64,000 nucleotides of DNA from Trichosporon coremiiforme (taxonomy: Eukaryota; Basidiomycota; Tremellomycetes; Trichosporonales; Trichosporonaceae): NCBI GenBank assembly GCA_039545355.1, contig BCJJ01000027.1, positions 62,001 to 126,000 on the forward strand, given 5' to 3'. The number at the start of each line of letters is the position of its first letter. Position 1 is the first letter of the stretch. Below the pieces are notes generated by a model. That model was not told the origin of the DNA. It did no database searches and worked only from the letters and a program-made list of their open reading frames with translations. Position numbers and translations under genes: made by a program. Below are positions 33,944-44,527 of the stretch, piece by piece.

Positions 33944-34112
33944 TGTTGAAGTCTGGGTCGCTTGATGCGCGAGTAACGAGGTTACTGGCAGCACGACCTA
34001 GACGGGACTGATCAATTGGTTGGGAGGTGAATGCATAAAATGGCCAGGAGGCCGTCTATATACAATAAGGCGGTGACGACGTGGCAGGCAAGAAATCACG
34101 TGATTTCCAACA
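33944..34112. mobile_element. Solo LTR (short copy) near tRNA-Gly
   Basis: This 169-bp element starts TGTTG and ends CAACA (inverted LTR termini) and is flanked on both sides by the 6-bp duplication GCGATC (33938-33943 and 34113-34118). Its sequence aligns along most of its length with the element at 35336-35618, sharing blocks such as ACTGATC-ATTG, TGGCCAGG, GGCCGT-TATATA and AATCACGTG. A TATATA may be the LTR promoter. It lies 99 bp upstream of the tRNA-Gly 5' end. No internal retrotransposon coding sequence remains. Compared with the other copy it lacks about 110 bp in the middle. Confidence 0.88.
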
Positions 34113-34118
34113 GCGATC

Positions 34119-35189
34119 GTAGGGCAGCGCGATAGCTGCGACCGGGTGGCAATATGATAATTGCCACCGGTGGGATGATGATATTATGAGAGGTGAATGG
34201 TGTGGATGCATAGAGCTCATACTGATGTATATATGTCACAAGAACAGCATGAGAACAGCGTGTAGGCTGCCTGACGCTCGGGCCACACTACAAACAATGG
34301 AACAATAGAACAATGGAGGGTGAACCTCCACTCGAGCATGTCGTTTTCCAACATCCGGGCGTGAGTGCCCCGATAAACCTACGTTTCTTCCGACTGAAGT
34401 CGCTCTCCTGCATGCCAGCTGCGCCAGGTATGTATCATGGGGTTCACAGAAGACACCCGAGACTGGTTTTACTTGTTCCAATGCCCATCATCGCTTGAGG
34501 AGCTCGCACCATTGTGCGTGTCACAATGGACGGCCGGCTCGCTGTCCCTCGGGCGGTTCACTTCGCCGACACGGGGATGGCTTCGCGGTATGACTTTGTC
34601 TTCAGTGACCGCTCTGACTTACCCTTGGAGACTCAACAGTGACGAATGTTTATAATCGGGCATCTTGGCAGCCGGCTATGATGTCCGAACGTGTAAACGT
34701 CTCGACTGCCTGCTACGTGTGGTCTCGCGGCTGTGGGCCAATCGACCTGGGAATCCTCTCGAGATATCGCTGTCGGGTATCCCTTGGCTATATCTACATG
34801 ATGTCTCGGGTGAGAGATAGGGTTCGAGTTCCGGGCAGCTAGGCATGCTTTCCCGGATCGCGACGAGCCACCTCCACCTTCAGAAGGGGTTTAAGAAGCC
34901 GAGTGTACGTAGTCAATCATTCCGGTGCTGCCCTGCCAGTCACTGCTCCTGCCATTGAGCTCATTCGGAAATGCGGAACTGTTAGCTTACTAACAACTCT
35001 GAAGTTACTCTGCGCACGTCGCACGCTGGGCGCGAAGTGCCACATTCCTGGGAGCTGTCCAACAGACCGACGATCAGACATGCAAACCCTCATCTCATCC
35101 GCAAGCGCCACTACCTACTTCCAGCAGCAAAAGAGAACGTTCCTACCTCGCTAACAGCTCAGAGAATCGCGAAAAAGGTAACGCTAGAT
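34119..35189. other. Non-coding region between tRNA-Gly/LTR and tRNA-Thr
   Basis: About 1.1 kb with no supportable gene. It contains a strong hairpin around 34142-34169 (GGTGGCAAT then ATTGCCACC with a 6-nt loop) and several near-palindromic AT-richer stretches. A lone TTCGAGT near 34824 resembles a tRNA T-loop, but no tRNA folds around it. Confidence 0.5.
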
Positions 35190-35279
35190 GCCTTCTACCC
35201 GAATCGAACGGGTGACCGTTCCATAGTCCGATGATACATCGCTACTAGTGGAAAATTCTAGCCACTGAACTAAGAAGGC
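35190..35279 (-). tRNA. tRNA-Thr (AGT) with an 18-nt intron
   Basis: On the minus strand the acceptor stem GCCTTCT pairs with AGAAGGC. The D-arm GTTC/GAAT encloses GTGGCTA. The anticodon stem TTCCA/TGGAA closes the loop CTAGTA plus intron plus A, giving anticodon AGT. The intron is 18 nt and sits directly 3' of position 37. The T-arm ACCCG-TTCGATT-CGGGT is perfect. A T5 run follows the 3' end. Confidence 0.9.
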
Positions 35280-35335
35280 GAAGCTGTCTACCAACCCTCT
35301 CCGACGGTGACGTCAGGCTGCCTCCCTGGGCTCGC

Positions 35336-35618
35336 TGTTGGAACCTAAGTCGCTGGATGCATGAGTAAAGATGTGACTCGCAGCGCGACTAGACAGAACT
35401 GATCGATTGAGTTGGGGTTGCATAGGGTGGCCAGGCGGCCGTTTATATATTTGCAGGCAGCTAGAGAACAAAAGGGCCAGCTTCAGGCTGTCGGAAAGCG
35501 CCAGGGACACCGAGAATGTGTGTAAGAAGCATGTCTCCAACGACAACAACAGAACGTCAAAACGGGGGGTGCTGCCGAGCATCGGGGTGACAGGCAAGGA
35601 ATCACGTGGATTCCAACA
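35336..35618. mobile_element. Solo LTR (long copy) near tRNA-Thr
   Basis: This 283-bp element begins TGTTG and ends CAACA, and is flanked by perfect 6-bp duplications GCTCGC (35330-35335 and 35619-35624). It begins 56 bp upstream of the tRNA-Thr 5' end. It aligns with the 169-bp element near tRNA-Gly at both ends and has extra internal sequence after TATATA. Intact termini and target duplication show a genuine retroelement insertion reduced to a solo LTR by recombination. Integration upstream of a Pol III gene is the habit of Ty1- and Ty3-like elements; which superfamily cannot be told without internal sequence. Confidence 0.9.
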
Positions 35619-35624
35619 GCTCGC

Positions 35625-38600
35625 TTGGATCTCCCGGTCCTGCGCTTTGTTCTGGACCGTCAGGCGATCAGACATGGTGTTCACCTGAATACAGAAGCGA
35701 TGAAGGTTGATGCAGAAGATGTATGTGCACCCATGGGTTCAGAACTGACGGCTCCATTCCGTCCGCGCAGTCGTCCCCACAAGCAGGTGACCACAGGCCA
35801 GAGGCGGACGCGATGCTGTCTCCGCCAAGAAACGCCGTACCGGCGGCGACACGGCGACGCGATCATGCGACAGTGCAAGGTATAGACTCGAGCACCGTCT
35901 GCGGCAGGCAAACCTAGTTGAGCCCACTTATACGGCGATCTTTCGTACTTTCTCTGTACTTCTTCTTGTTTCCGAAGCTTCGGGCAGCGCGCGGCCGAAG
36001 CACTTCATCCTCGCAGAAGTGGTAACTATGAGCGCCGTGAACGGTCGCAAGAAACCTAAAGCGCTGGTGCATCAGCTGACACACTCACTACGACCCGTCC
36101 GGTGAGAAAGTCGAGGTCGAGCCGTGAGAGGCCGAAGGGGTGTTTCATGGATGCATTGTTATCTGGCGTGCTGTCATCTCCGTCTGTAACCACTCCGTGT
36201 ATCACGTCCCAGTCGTGTGCCTAGCGGCCTGATGGAGTTTGCGCGAAGCTTGCGAACGTCGTTAAGTGTGTGCCTCGCAGAAACTGGCTTAAGCTCGACT
36301 CCGTTTCAGAACTAGGCCTAAAGCATCGAAAAACTCCGTCAGCTGGGCGTAAGCGTCAGGAGACATAACAACCACGGCAGCAGACAAGAGTCCAAACGCA
36401 TAGTGCCCAGTTGAAACTGCACCAGCCCGGTACGTAAAGATGAGGCGATCTGGTAATGTTCTGCGACTGGTCGGTTTCGAGGCATTCAAGAGTACTCCTG
36501 ACCCTGTCTGCGAGTGCGGCGAAACTGGCATCGCCCTACTGACAGTCCTGCAGAGCGGAGATTTCACTAGCCATCATTTTTCGGTGCAACAGGTCGACGT
36601 CGTCGTCCACCCACTGATGCACAGAAGGGCCCCAACTGGAACTTTTGCTAGGGATAGAGCTATGCGAAGGGAGCTTGCATCCTCCACGCGAGCTAGAGCA
36701 TTCCCACTGACGTGCACACAAGGGGATTCCGGCCCTGGTAAGCTGTGCGCCGAAGCTGTGTTTGCGGTTCCATTGCCTCAGCCTTGGGCGTGCGTACTCC
36801 TCGCTCCAGTCCCACCTGCAATCGCAATCAGCCGATGACGAACGAGATGTACGAGAGTTTCTGCAGCGCTGCAGGCACGAGGAAAGCAGCGGTGTGCTCT
36901 CTTTGGAGCGCTCTGCTCGGTTCCATCGTAAGGATAACCAGGGAGCGCCTCTGCACATCGTAACAGGCACTATGGACTTCATATGGCTCATATGCTTCTG
37001 CGAGCAGTGGCATGATCAGCGATGCCTCTCAACGGTGCATCATCAGCCCCGATCGAGATCACGATCGGGCACTTCTGACAATTGCATGAGGTGGGTCCGG
37101 CTACTTTTTTGCACTAGTTGTGGTGGTAGTCACTAAGCTAAGCTGGCCAGCTGCCCGGCCAGCCAGATTGCAGCCGGCATTCGCCATTTGGCTGCATGAA
37201 AGTGGTCAAGTGCAGGGCTTCGGGGCGTTGTATATCCTCCACTCTGCACATGGGCTATCCACTCCCGAGCCATGCCGGGCTATGCTATGTGGATACCTGC
37301 TTACTGTCTTTCGGGGTACTTATTCCGCTATATTCGTAGTCTGGAAGCATCCTGCATGCAGGAGTCATATGCAGGACAACACAGCGCCACACTCCGGTTC
37401 CGACACTCCGACACACATTCATCAAAGCAAGCTAGCGGCGCGGGTTCCGCCACTCTGGGCTATCCCCATGGCTCGGTACAGTCTCAAACGCATGCAGATG
37501 AGCACAGCAGTAGGGTGTACAATATAGGGTTGCATGCGGCAGAGATCGCTAGCGCACAAGTGCAGGAGTGCCCCATACACGACTACGAAGATGTCTTTTA
37601 ATTTACCTGTTTATTGCGGTTGTCTGGTAACTCGGACGTCAGCATTATTCCTAGCAACTATAGTAGTCAGCTCTGGTCAGAATCAGCTCTCGTCAGAGGC
37701 AGACGGTGTGTAGTTACGCATGCCGACTTTTCGGTCACACCAAGACCATCCAGTGACAGCGGCTGCAGTGATAACGGCAGTTCCACCGAGCCCGGCAACG
37801 GCAGTCCCCACCAAAGTGAATACAGCGTCACCCGCCGAGCTCCGGCTGCCAAGACTAACGAGACCGTGCCGCCTCCCACTGAGCTCGGCAGCGAGCATGG
37901 ACGTTGTTGATCATTGTCGCGCTCGTGCTTAAGTGTCTTTGGCAGTGAGCGTGCCGTGCTAAGCGTCTGGAAGCTTTTAGCGTGATGACTATACTTTTGT
38001 GTGGTCTCAGCCTCAACTCGCGTCAATTCGTCTCGGCCTGACATGGGCCTCGTACCATGCATACCTCACCCACTTCTGCGTGCTCCAAAGCTTCGATGGA
38101 TGCACTCTAACACTCCAGAGAAAGAGGAGTCGAAATTCACCCCGTGCATGACGTTCAGGCATTACGAGAGGTCGAGGACTTCACCAGGAGTCGACCACGA
38201 GAGTGGAACAGGGTGGTGTTTCAGACTACGAAACGTCGGCATTGCCGCTCTCAACCCTTATGCAGTCAGTCGACTCTGCGATCGCGTAGCTGCAGTCGCG
38301 GAGCGAGCACAGACTGAGCAGATCTTCATATAGCAGTGCTGGGAGCTCCCGGCGGCCAGTGGAAAGCGAGCGGCTCGCTGCCCGCTGCCCGCTCCCTCGC
38401 TCCCTGTGACGACACCGGGTACGCACTCCCCCTTCTGCAGTTCGCAATGTTTGTCCGCTGTCTAGCTCCAACAGAGAAGCACACAAACACGACCCAGAAA
38501 TCTGTTACCGCCAATGATGTGTCTGACCCACTGCTGGGGAAAAGTACGCACGATGGAGGACCTGGAAAGCGTGGCGGTTGCGAGCCGCGGAACCGAGCTT

Positions 38601-40887
38601 CGATGAGCTTGTTCTCTCCTCGCGGAGGGAGCGCGCCAGAGCCAGACGCTGAGGCCACAGACGTACGCACGAGAGCACGTACGCTTTGCGTCCCAGTTAT
38701 GGCTCCAACGGAGCATGCAGACACAGCAGAGGAAGCGGACGAGTAACCCCTTATGCATCATTTCGGTCCAACCTTGTTACGCTGGATCGTTGTTTTGACT
38801 CCCTCATTTGCGATTTGGAGTGTCCGTTGCCGCCTTCCCTGTTGCTTGGCCAGCTCGGTCGCCGTCAGGCTAGGACATGATCAGGACAACGTGTTTCGGA
38901 TGCTCGCGTGCAATGCTGCTGCAGACAAGCGCCGCTGACGAGGAAGAACAGCCCGATGTCCTGGTACGCGCTCTCCCGGTACCTGGTCTGAGCCGCCCCA
39001 AAAAGGTTCACCGATTCAATGCATCAAATGCGGCCGGCCGCGTCTGGTCGTTTGCGGGAGCCTTCACCGCGAGGAGAGAACGCACCGAATTTTCGAAGAC
39101 GAAACCGACAGGAGCTTCGCGAGGACGGACGGGCACTGGCGAGCTGACAGGCTGGCGGACAGAACTGGGGAGCCTGGCTGTTGAAGAGAGGGAAGGCGCT
39201 CGGCGGCGCCTCCAGCCAAGGAACGCGGTCACATAGAGTTAGCAGTTACAGCATTATTAAGAAGCTTGTTCGCCCCCTACGGTTGTTGCCTGGGTGCGTA
39301 TCGAGGACGCTGGTCGGGTATTGATATCATGTATCATGCATGCTGAGCTGTGTGCAACATGCTGTGGGCGTACCGGGGGTGAAGACTTTCGGGCTCCGGC
39401 CGGTTGACGTTGACGTCGTCGCAACAACACGAACGAGGCACAGCGAGCGATGCGATAGCCGGACGATGGTCAAACCTGTCTGAAAATATAATGAAATCCT
39501 GTCTCCTGCATTACTCCTGGACGATAGCCCTCCCCCCTTGCGTATCTGGGTCCGCGCTTGTCGCGCTTGCGTCGCATAAACATGGACGCTACGAGGAGTA
39601 CGCATGGAGTATGCAGCGCTGCGCCTGGTTTCCGAAGAGGTGGCAATGTCTCAACTGGACGGACCGAGGGTATGCGATGAGCCCGAGACGAATGCAGGAT
39701 GCAGTGCAATTGCAGCAGCGATCGACTATGGGCATGTCCCGTCATGTACTTCTCCCTTAACGGTGGCCGCGGTAGACGCGTGCGCGCGTAGCATGCCTGG
39801 ATGTCTGACCACTGTAACACTTGAGTGATTGACTGAATCATGACTAGCAGTTCGTATGGGATGGATCGAAACCTGCCTGCAGGGTCCCCGGCGTCGCGGC
39901 AGGGTGAGGTCTGCTTCCTTGACTGGTGCGTGCCTCTTGTTGGGTTGGATCGCTAGTGTCGGTGGACGATGGGCTGGACTTAGAACTGCAGGGGCGTGAG
40001 GCGCTAGCGACATGGGGCCAGGAGGGCCGAGAGCGACAGGATAGGTACCGCACCCAGGCGCCTGGCAGCATTAAGGCGGCAACGGGGCGCAGGATGCTCA
40101 CCACGCCGCCTGGGACCAAAGACCAGCGGACTCAGGCACGCCTCGTTACAGGCTGCAGCGCGTGTTTCGGGCTGGGGCCGACGCCTCGTTCGCGCAGGAC
40201 GCCGCATGCCAGCAGACAGCAGGGAAGGGCGACTCACTGGGCACCGACCCCTGTTGTTTACGCTGGGCTGGTTCAGACACCGCTGCAGCGCACCCCGGAC
40301 CGGGGTGCGTGTAATTGGCTCTGGTGCCGTCATGGCCAGGGCACACCCAGGGAGGCACGCATTTGCCCCTGTCAAAGGTACAAGCCATGCCGTTGATGAA
40401 CTTTGAGCCGTGATCCAGTCGCGAGGTATGTCATCGAAGCATGCAGACTCAGACCCAGGTACACCGGTACACCCACCACTGCCCTGCGTACAGACGAAAC
40501 CTCTGCAGCCTCTGCAGCCCCTGCCCAGCCAGCAGAACTACCGCTCTACCGGCACCCAGGTCCTAGACCTAGGTCCTGGCGCATCACCTGGCCACCTCCT
40601 GGCCTGCGTCGCGAGTGTCGACACTGGAGACATCTCGCCGCAGACCACTACTCAGGCGTAAAGTGGGTCCCATTTCGGCGCCCAAGCATCCCAGAACACC
40701 CAGCTTGCAGCACACAAGCGATCCGACATTGCTCTCGTCACCCACACCACTTTCTTTTCCATCTCAACTCATCTCCCTACCATTTGCCTCCTTGCACAAT
40801 CCAGAGCCCAGCATCGCGCCTCCCGACATCGACAGTTCTCGACGCCACCCCACCCTCTCTATCTGACGACTCTCGGCCACTACTACC
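35625..40887. other. 5.3-kb gene-poor region
   Basis: No open frame in this stretch combines family motifs, a start context and splice signals. Frames of 90-135 codons occur on both strands, consistent with GC-rich non-coding DNA. A possible degenerate third LTR start lies at about 36045-36080 (AAACCTAAAGCGCTGG-TGCATCAG). Just before 40888 the sequence becomes CT/AC-rich, as for a promoter. A weakly coding-like minus-strand frame at 36289-36567 (92 codons) resembles no family known to me. Confidence 0.45.
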
Positions 40888-43347
40888 ATGGCCGAGGGCG
40901 GCACTTCAGCACACCATTGGAGCTCGGAGAGCAACGGTTCCGTGGCGCTAGACCCAGCCATGATTGAGCTGGTCGAGAAACTTAGCGTCACGCCCAAGCC
41001 ATTGACACCATTGACTGATTGCCAACTGGCAGACAGTTATGCGTCAAAGCGCCGCTCGTCCGTACCCCCCTTTCCTCCGCAACTCGAACTGCAGCACCTG
41101 TCCAGCACGTCTTCTTCGACCGCCTCCAGCCAAGGCGAACTCACCACTCCCGTCACCATGTTGTTCCCCCTCCCGCCAACGACCGCCGCCGGCGCCGCCG
41201 GACGACCACCGCCCTTGAACCTGTCCCATGGAAGTTCCAAGGAGACCCAGCCCGCCGCTTCGGGTGATATGGGGGCGTTCGAGGGCTCAAACGGCGGTGG
41301 TGGCTTGCTGACCCTGGAGATAGTCGATCATTTCCTATCACCCACAGCGCATTCCTTCGACTACGATCGTCTAACTCCTCCCTCCACCTCATCGCCGACC
41401 GTGCCCTCGCTCGACAAGCTTACGGTGCGCCAACAAAAGAGCAGCAGCTCTTTGAGTGCCTTCAGCGCCCAGTCGTGTTCGAACGGCCTCCTCAGCCCGA
41501 TCTGCGTTGACACAACCGCGACAGCGCAACAGAGCGAGTGGTCTGCCTCGGCACACTCGTCAGCTGGAGATCACACTACTGTTGGAGACTGCACGACTTC
41601 TTCCTTCGGACACTCTCCAACATCTCCCCTCTCACCGCTTTCACCTCCGCCCCTGCCAGAGAAGGACAGCAAATATAGGAGCATGGTCATGTTTGGACGA
41701 GTCCACGCCGGCAAGGAGCAGGAGCAGGTCGTTGCGTCGATGCTGGACGACTTAGCGGAGGAGGAGACCAACGAGTCGGACCCGGAATCGTCACTGGCGA
41801 CTCACTTTCCAGAGAAGCGGCGATCGATCAAGGACGTCGAGGAGATCATGGCAGACGACTTGAACGATCTGCGCGACGCGTTCCTTCCCCCGGAAACGCG
41901 CTCTCGGTCGCGCACGGTCACGTCCAGATCTGCGACGCAAACGAAATCGGTTGGAACGTTCAAACTTCTTGGAACGAACAAGCCCGTTCCAGGACACGGC
42001 ACTCCTTCGAGGTATACGGTCAAGAGCGGATGGAAGGTGGGACGGCGATCGTCCAGCATCCACGGAACCGACCAGAAGCTGCTCGAGATCTGGTCCGCAC
42101 CGCCACTGCTCGCCGTGGTGGAGGCGGAGACTTCGGTCGTGCGCGACGAGAACGGACGGGCCGTGCATTTTGGTGACTTGCTGCCGAAAGGCGTCGCTGC
42201 GAAGCAAGGTGCCGGCTCGACCGATTCGCCCAAGGTCGTCGTCATCTTCATGCGGCACTTCTGGTGCCCGCTCGGGCAGGATTACATTGTACGCTCGATC
42301 TCGCAGCTCGATTCCAGCACGCTGCGGTCACACAACACGCAGGTCGTCCTGATCGCTCCCGGATCCTGGAAGCTCATCAAGAAGTACCGTAAGCTATGCC
42401 AGTGCCCGTACCCGATCTACTCGGACAGCACACGACACCTGTACAAGCTTATGGGTCTGACCGACTTCCTCGGCGACGACAAGCGGTACCACCAGCAGCG
42501 ACAGAACTCATCGTCGCAGACGCTGAAGAGCCTACGTAACGGATTTCTGAAGCTTCCGGGCGACCCGGGGAGCGCGCGCCAGCTCGGTGGCGAGTTCATC
42601 TTCGGAGCCGACAACGTTTGCGAGTTCGCGCACCGCATGACGACACCGAGCGACCACCTGGAGGCATCGGCTGTGCTGCGGACGGCGGGTGTCGAGATGT
42701 CCTCGCAGCTGTTTCGCTCCGGCTCTACCCTTTCTTCGATTGGCAACGGCATAGTGTGCATTGACAAGGAACGAAAGGGGTCGTGGGAGACGTCGCGTAT
42801 GTCGGACGTCGGTAGCGCGTCGGACATGAAGCGTTCGACCAAGCTCGAGCGCGAGAGCGCGACCTGGGACGAGGACACGGAGGAGTACGTTGAGTCTCTG
42901 TGGCCGATGTCGAGTACGTCTTCGTCGCACCAGCACTCGACCTCGGCACATGGACACCAGCACCATGCGCCGCGGCGCTCGGTCGACTCGTCCAGCCCCG
43001 TGCAGGAAGTGCAGATGGAGCCGAACTCACCGACACGACCCGTCAAGTCACCCCTTCGTGCGAGGATGTACCAGCAGCAGCTCCAACAGCAGCAGACGCA
43101 GAACGTGCAGACGATCAACAACCACTACAACTCGTTCGCGGAGAAGCGAGAGCGCGACAAGCCGATGTCAAGCTGGTCGTCCTCCAGCTCCTCCGAGACG
43201 GGTATCGTCACGACGCCGCAGCAGCAGAACCTGCCCCCTATACATGCCCTCGATGCCACGAGCTGCGAGCAGAAGGACAAGGAGTACGAGGAGCTCGTGC
43301 GCCGGTACCGCGTTCAGAAGTGGGGACTCGCGTACGAGATGGATTAG
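40888..43347 (+). CDS. AhpC/TSA_2-type thioredoxin-fold protein with long disordered arms
   Basis: A single exon of 819 codons with a good start (ACCATGGCC). Residues about 400-605 form a peroxiredoxin-like-2 (AhpC-TSA_2) thioredoxin fold: VVVIFMRHFWCPLGQDY, VLIAPGSWKLIKKYRKLCQC, PYPIYSDSTRHLYKLMGL, GGEFIFGADNVCEFAHRM. The fold carries a Cys at about residue 460, but the second Cys of the usual CxxC-type site is Gly (CPLG). Other family members act as thiol-dependent antioxidant or redox proteins; here a one-Cys mechanism or a binding-only role would have to be assumed. The N-terminal 400 residues and C-terminal 200 are Ser/Thr/Gln-rich and disordered, which is far longer than the roughly 200-residue stand-alone family and suggests a signalling scaffold. 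Confidence 0.85.
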   Translation: MAEGGTSAHHWSSESNGSVALDPAMIELVEKLSVTPKPLTPLTDCQLADSYASKRRSSVPPFPPQLELQHLSSTSSSTASSQGELTTPVTMLFPLPPTTAAGAAGRPPPLNLSHGSSKETQPAASGDMGAFEGSNGGGGLLTLEIVDHFLSPTAHSFDYDRLTPPSTSSPTVPSLDKLTVRQQKSSSSLSAFSAQSCSNGLLSPICVDTTATAQQSEWSASAHSSAGDHTTVGDCTTSSFGHSPTSPLSPLSPPPLPEKDSKYRSMVMFGRVHAGKEQEQVVASMLDDLAEEETNESDPESSLATHFPEKRRSIKDVEEIMADDLNDLRDAFLPPETRSRSRTVTSRSATQTKSVGTFKLLGTNKPVPGHGTPSRYTVKSGWKVGRRSSSIHGTDQKLLEIWSAPPLLAVVEAETSVVRDENGRAVHFGDLLPKGVAAKQGAGSTDSPKVVVIFMRHFWCPLGQDYIVRSISQLDSSTLRSHNTQVVLIAPGSWKLIKKYRKLCQCPYPIYSDSTRHLYKLMGLTDFLGDDKRYHQQRQNSSSQTLKSLRNGFLKLPGDPGSARQLGGEFIFGADNVCEFAHRMTTPSDHLEASAVLRTAGVEMSSQLFRSGSTLSSIGNGIVCIDKERKGSWETSRMSDVGSASDMKRSTKLERESATWDEDTEEYVESLWPMSSTSSSHQHSTSAHGHQHHAPRRSVDSSSPVQEVQMEPNSPTRPVKSPLRARMYQQQLQQQQTQNVQTINNHYNSFAEKRERDKPMSSWSSSSSSETGIVTTPQQQNLPPIHALDATSCEQKDKEYEELVRRYRVQKWGLAYEMD

Positions 43348-44527
43348 ACACACACTGCATACGGACCTTTACCGCAAGGACACTCATTCATTACAACTAT
43401 TCTTTTATATTACGTTCCCTCCGAGGGTGCGCCAGCGCCTCGGACCGCAATTCACGATCGTCGACGGCGATCACGATGGCGACGAAACCTATTCTCAACC
43501 AAGCCTTCCTGTATTTTGATGTCTGTCATGTACGTCGATTGTAGCTGCGGCGAGCAAGCACGGGCAATAGTGCGACCGAGGTGGAAGTCAGTATGAGTGT
43601 GAGAGTCAGTCAGCCATCTGCCTCTGCTAAGACTGCTGAGGGTGGCATTATGGTAGTGGTGAGAGGCAGGATGGTGGAGATCGAAGACCGCATGTTCGGA
43701 CATGCGTACGACTTCTCCGCGTCTCCTTATCCTCCGGTGAACTCGGCGCGTGCCTCCTCCGTTCCTCTGTTCCTCCGTACCTGCCAATTTTCAATCCCGA
43801 GCGGACACCTTGTCGCTCGCAACTCCCGCCTGTGATCCCACAGCCACCGGCTCTTCCCTGCTTCGGTGAGGGAGACCGATAGGGAGCGACGGGGTCGTCT
43901 GACTGATGACTGACGTAGAAGGGCAAGGTACTCAGGTCCGCATTCCATCCAGTCTCAGAGCCTAGACGAGAGAAGTAAGGCCAGGAAAGGAGGTAACTTT
44001 GGTCGACAGCAGACGCGCAGAGACAGAGCAGGCAGAGTACAAGGGGGACGTAAGGAACGTCGCACTAACTTTCTGTCAGGGACAGCTTTCGCGCGCTTCT
44101 GAAACAGACGGGTCTGGGGCCAGACTCCCAGTGTGTTCTTGGCGAGATCGCGAGAGAGACACACGTTGAAGTCGCGTGGGGAATTTCACGTGATCTGGCG
44201 ATGGCCGAAAGCTAAAGGGGAGAGCAGATAAAGTGTGGCAGTGGAGAGAAGCTCAGAAGCGACGTCATAGCTTCATACCCCGCCGCTGCCCTACGCTCCC
44301 TACCTGCACGTTGAGCCTGGCCAGCCTGGCCAGCCTGAAGGTGCCCCAATGTCGTCGCGCGCGCAGTCACGATTGAAATCGAGAAGCACGCGGTGGTGGG
44401 ACCACCGAGGGACCCGAGAGGGGCGAGCTAAATGCGGCCATGCGGCTGTACGGTCATGATATGACGGGGACTGTGACCGCAATGTGATATTTGCATCGCA
44501 CACTCCACGACAACTAACGCGAACAAC
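43348..44527. other. Intergenic region
   Basis: About 1.2 kb containing the 3' flank of the AhpC/TSA gene and the promoter of the small Cys-rich gene. A short direct repeat of AGCCTGGCC occurs near 44315-44333. No further gene is seen. Confidence 0.5.

Noticed and set aside
34740..34850. A TTCGAGT T-loop-like sequence suggesting another tRNA
   Set aside because: Flanking bases do not form a T-stem, and no acceptor, D or anticodon arm can be paired around it.
36289..36567. 92-codon minus-strand frame in the gene-poor block
   Set aside because: No family resemblance, no leader or Kozak context, and frames of similar length are common in this GC-rich non-coding DNA.
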